The translations under genes were made by a program, and so were the position numbers. Source: Daphnia carinata (lineage: Eukaryota > Arthropoda > Branchiopoda > Diplostraca > Daphniidae). From it: 64,000 bases of DNA. Positions 59,772 through 64,000 of this stretch are shown in pieces; position 1 is the stretch's first letter, and each line of letters begins with the position of its first letter. Location of the stretch: contig NC_081339.1 in assembly GCF_022539665.2 (NCBI RefSeq), positions 1,240,001 through 1,304,000 of the forward strand. Reading direction: 5' to 3'. Under the pieces are notes generated by a model. It did no database searches. It had not been told where the DNA came from and saw only the letters and a program-made list of their open reading frames with translations.

Positions 59772-62700
59772 ATGGAACTGATAATATTGCTCATCCAATT
59801 ACTCACCATCATTCCATCCACATATCCCATTTATTCAACCGTATGCGACTGCAAGAACGTAAATACCAGAGGAATTTTAGATATAGAGGCACCATATTAC
59901 TGCAACAAAGAATCAGATACAGCTCACTTACCCAGAATACCCAAGTTGTACACTTTAAAAACGACACAGAAATCAGCAGCTTCCTGGAAGGGACCTGCAA
60001 GCAATGGATAAAAACAAAGAAAATAACTGGATCATTTTGGATCGGATCTTTCGACACAATATATTCACAAGAAACTAAACTAATTACCCCACTGGAATGC
60101 TGGAGAATGGTGAACGACAAGAAGTGTGGCGATAACAACATGCAGACCGGACCAGCAGGACTACGTTTTACAGCCACTCCGACAGGCGAAAGGCAATGGT
60201 ATGCCATAAAACAATACCATACCCTCAACTGTGTAGCAGAACGAATCACGCTACGACAAGAAAAACCAGACGACCCAATCGAAAGCCCTTTCGGACATTT
60301 GAACACAACACAACAAGAAGAACACTTCATCCAGAACCAGAATACAATTGTGTGGGGAGACAGAGCAACAAACAATTCATACACACAGACACTGCTTAAA
60401 GGAGATGGATATTTAGAACTCTCAGGATTGCCAGAACACGAAAACACCAGCCGTCTCTACGACATCAATCGACAGATCGAGATTTCATTCCTCAACAAAC
60501 CAGATCGGGACATAACACCACAAGGTTACAAAGTTGTGGGCATACCGCTCACATACCTAATCTTTCCAACCGAAACTACGAGAAAACTGTACGAGATGTT
60601 CAAAACAACTATACATACATGCATTCAGAACAACCACATAGATACATCGGTGTGTAAGGACTACAGGGAACTCCAGTTAACCAAACGGAAACGATCCATT
60701 CAGCAGGAAGTTACATTCTTGCTCAACACTCCTCTTGAAGACTCGGGCAAACGCCTTTACAGCATTTCGTACGCCTGGGCGACCAATCAGAATGGGATAT
60801 CCACAATCAGTCAGAATCGCAGAAAGACCGGTTCGTGAATTACAACGCAACGATATACATAATATACAAACCAGAAGAAAACAAACCAGGTAACCTCATA
60901 CTTTCGTCTCAAAAACGATGATCCACTTCCACAAGGATCAGAATTCGAATACATCGTTGACCAAACAATCCGAGTACAGAACGGTGATATATGTATCACA
61001 GAAGGAGAAGCAGCCAGAGTGATCGTGGCCAAATGTTCAGAATATTCTACAAGATGGATCCTAGATCAACAAAATTATCAATTAATTTCACAGGAATCAA
61101 ACTTCTGTATTACACTCGGAAACCAACAAACAATCATACTAACAGAGTGCAGAGAGGGCAAAAACAGCGTAACACAAAAATGGATCTTCGAAACTGTAAA
61201 CACCAATCCAGACATCCTAGAAAATTTCCCGGACACAACTTTGGCAGAAATGCGGGAAATTCAGCAAGAACAACGAAAGGCAATCACAACCACGATTAAT
61301 TCGCCACTATTCGGAGGAATTTTAAAAACTAACCACGGTAGCGGAAATATAATCTGGGACATGATTGCCTGGGGACTATTGAAGAATGGAAAAGCACCGA
61401 ATGAAAAATGTTTAACACACCACGGAGTAAACAAACAGATGACACTAGAAGAATGCGACGCGGATTGGACCAAATGTCAAGAAAAACTAAGAACACTGGT
61501 AACCAGTAACGACCCATTGGTGCAATCACAAACTACAGTTGCTAACTGCAGCAGAACAACAGAACGAGGACAAGCTTTCGAATACACATCTGATTTACCA
61601 TCAGACCTTTTAATACAAACACATGTATCAAAGCCAATACGACAATGTTAGTGCTCCAGGAATGCACTAAAACCAGTTCAATTTGGGGCACATTCGAACA
61701 TACAGGACAGCTCATGGCGACAGATAGAAAAGGGTTACATTCACCCTCATCAGACAGAAAGTGTCTCACACAGAGAGTAGGACGAGTGAGCCTGTGGCAT
61801 TGTCACGGCTCCAGCCAAAAACAACATTTTATCTTCGAATATCGGAACCCCCACCAGCCAAAAACGCTCTCAGCGGCAGCCATCATTGCACTACACACTC
61901 AACACCCCTTGGACGGGAAAAACCTCCCATACATTCCACCACTGATGCAAAAAGAAGTACACACCAATCAGACAGGAATGAAACATTGGCCCCGCCCCCC
62001 TGCCACGCCCACAACAGAAAAATCCACAACAACGACAAGCGTGACGACGACTACGAAGCCAACAATAAAAACAACATTGGGAACAACGACAAAAAAAACG
62101 GTAAAAACTACGACTACAATTAGGCCAATTGTAACCACAGCAACAAACAAACTCACAACAACGCATAAAATTACAACTAAGCCAAGTATGACGTCAACTT
62201 CATCAAAACCCCCAGCAACTACAAAGCCAATAATCACGTCAACAAGCATTAAACCTACCACTACGGCTAGGCCTACGACAACTGTAAAAATAACTTCGAC
62301 TTCAACAACCAGTACAACTACTAAGCCTACGTCAACGACAACTATGCCCACTACGAGTTCCACAACAACAGCTTCAACACCAACGCGCCAGCCAAACACA
62401 ACTACGCAAAGTACGACGACAGTAAAAGAAAGTTCGACGACCCCACAACCGACAACACAGACAGCCAGGATGACCCCATTAGCTACAGCAGAAACAACGA
62501 CTACAACAGAAGAAAATCAAGTTCAGGCCATAGAAGAAGACAATATTCAAAATTTACCGCCAGCAGAGTCCCTGTTAATGGACCAGAAAACAGAAGAATC
62601 ATTAAATACTGAAAATATAGAAAGCGGTCTCCCCAAAAACATCGAGGAATTCAACGAAAAGATTAAATACGAAATAAGCAAGATGCACGACCAATACAAA

Positions 62701-63764
62701 ATCAGCATTGAAACAGAACACGAGAACAAACTCGCAAAACAAATTCGAGATATGTATTGTCAACTATCGGCCATCAAAAGAACACAAGCTGTTATCTTAG
62801 CTCAAACAAATGGAATTTTGGCCGCAGCAGCAGTAGGTTTACCAATCTGCACGAGACTACAAGGCTTCGGTCAAGCAATGACACTTCAACAATGCGAAGC
62901 CAAAAGAATTTTTATATCAGCAAATGAAACAAAATGTGGATTTCAACCGTTCTTTACTTACGAAGGAAAAAACTGTACGATCGGAACAGATGGATGGTCA
63001 ATTCATCCATTTTCCGATTGTTTTTGGAAAGCACCGTTAGTGAATTTGAATGGAAATCCACACACTTGGGAACACAACTCTACAACAGGAGATTGGATAC
63101 GACAGAAACCTAGCATTCACATGCCTAATCTAGACCTCATTACAGAATTTGAAGAACTCCACCTAAATGATTTCGACTTCTCGCTAAAAAGTCATCCAGC
63201 ACACGAGACAATGGAGATGGAACAATTAAATATTCTAAATGACCTAGTTGGCAGAATGCAAGAAGGAAATTCCAATTCTGTTGGAGATATTGTGATGTCA
63301 GAGCAACAAGATAATCAAATAGGTCACATGTTTTCATGGTTCGACAAATTGAAAATAATAGGCCTTTCAGCGATTGGATTTGTGATATTCCTCGTATGTT
63401 TACGAATCTTCATCATTTGCAACCCCATCTCGAAGATTAAAGAACATATCCGCCGAAACCGGAAGTTTACAAGCAGATACGATGATGATGCATAGAGGAA
63501 GATCACGAACTCGCATCAATGATACCGGCACGAGAAACAAATTATCATTCAGAACTCGCATCGATACCGGCACGAGAAACAAATTATCCACGACCAAGCG
63601 CACCAAATTCATTAATCTACCCATCTATCGAAGAAGCCGACACACCCAAAAGATGTACAGGAAAACACACAACATGTACTTACGTCGTTGGGTATGGCAT
63701 GGTTTGGGAAGACCTATGTCGTTGCATGTCAGAAACAGACAACAGTAATTCAGCCAAAAAGTAA
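59772..63764 (+). pseudogene. env: Envelope-like gene of Gypsy copy 2, multiply frameshifted
   Basis: The env gene begins right after a splice acceptor (TTTTCTTTTCGCAG ending 59771). A signal peptide (59772-59830) is followed by CDCKNVNTRGILDIEAPYYC. Compared with copy 1 the frame breaks at about 59930-59990, 60825, 60890, 61598 and 63487. Conserved landmarks are KRKR (60683-60694), the Cys modules, a Thr-rich region (about 62000-62480), a membrane helix (about 63357-63420) and the C-terminal Cys-rich tail. The tail contains a short duplication (PARETNY twice, 63525-63590). The N-terminal CDC...ILDI..P.YC and PLECWRM patterns are reminiscent of glycoproteins of chuvirus-like viruses captured by arthropod retroelements; this is a guess. 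As it stands this copy cannot make the full protein. Confidence 0.8.
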
Positions 63765-64000
63765 GTGTCAAGGTCATCGAGTAAGTCCCAAGGTCATCGA
63801 AATTAGAAGTAGCCACTAAACATACCCCTCAACAATTTAATTAATTACATAATAAATTAGTAGCCCCAGCGAATAACACACTTACCAGTATTTAAAAACT
63901 TCAACAATTAAGTTGATTCTTATTTTTTTCCCTTACCATTGTGCCTTACTCGGAACTTTATAGTAAAACAAACATAGAAACAAACTCAAATAAAAATTTT
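63765..64000 (+). other. Start of env-ankyrin spacer of copy 2
   Basis: Homologous to 30620-30840 of copy 1 (shared TAGCCACTAAACATA and AATTTAATTAATTACA), ending at the window edge before any ankyrin ORF. Confidence 0.75.

Larger units (their letters stand above)
52916..64000 (+). mobile_element. Env-bearing Ty3/Gypsy element, copy 2 (runs off the window)
   Basis: Order: 5' LTR, tRNA-Gln-type primer site, gag, protease-RT-RNase H, integrase, env, spacer. The gene order and RT-RH-IN arrangement define Ty3/Gypsy. The 3' end is outside; comparison with copy 1 predicts an ankyrin ORF and 3' LTR within the next 2-2.5 kb. The element starts one base after the TA that flanks the Tc1-like element. 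Confidence 0.95.

Overview
What it is. This is animal nuclear DNA, most likely from an arthropod and probably a crustacean such as a water flea (Daphnia). The reasons are very short introns (about 50-80 nt), recognisable arthropod-type CYFIP and WDR55 sequences, and a dense mix of Ty3/Gypsy, Copia, Tc1/mariner and MITE-like elements. The taxon is an inference. A 100-N assembly gap lies at 27042-27141.

Layout. 1-6.4 kb: AT-rich, no gene seen; a terminal-inverted-repeat element, a pair of 0.45-kb inverted copies rich in CAATTG, and copy 1 of a dispersed minisatellite element. 6.4-8.2 kb (-): an intact intronless gene for a membrane-anchored coiled-coil protein with a retropepsin-like fold whose catalytic triplet is DRG. 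9.1-26.5 kb: three conserved metazoan genes that all look broken: WDR55 (+), CYFIP/Sra-1 (-) and a reelin-like gene (-). CYFIP and reelin are joined at an abrupt breakpoint near 16.05 kb. 27.1-33.0 kb (+): the 3' half of a large env-bearing Ty3/Gypsy element whose 5' half is lost in the gap. Between env and the 3' LTR it carries an intact 413-aa ankyrin-repeat ORF, the most interesting feature of the window. 33.5-34.9 kb (+): an unrecognised six-exon gene. 35-50 kb: a repeat graveyard with two solo LTRs with target-site duplications, a tRNA-derived SINE-like piece, minisatellite copies 2 and 3, Copia and Gypsy fragments, and possibly a hAT fragment. 51.0-52.9 kb: a 1.9-kb Tc1/mariner-like element with 0.2-kb inverted repeats; its transposase gene has an intron that hosts a 153-bp TTAA-flanked MITE. 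52.9-64.0 kb (+): a second copy of the large Gypsy element with 5' LTR, tRNA-Gln-type primer site, Gag, protease-RT-RNase H, integrase and a frameshifted env; it runs off the window end.

How it fits together. The two Gypsy copies complete each other: copy 2 shows the 5' LTR-gag-pol half, copy 1 the env-ankyrin-LTR half. The inferred full element is about 13 kb: LTR - gag - PR/RT/RH - IN - env - ankyrin - polypurine tract - LTR, with a splice donor just before the gag ATG and acceptors just before env and upstream of the ankyrin ORF. The kilobase-long intact ORFs in the elements argue that the many lesions in the WDR55-CYFIP-reelin block are real decay rather than general sequencing error.
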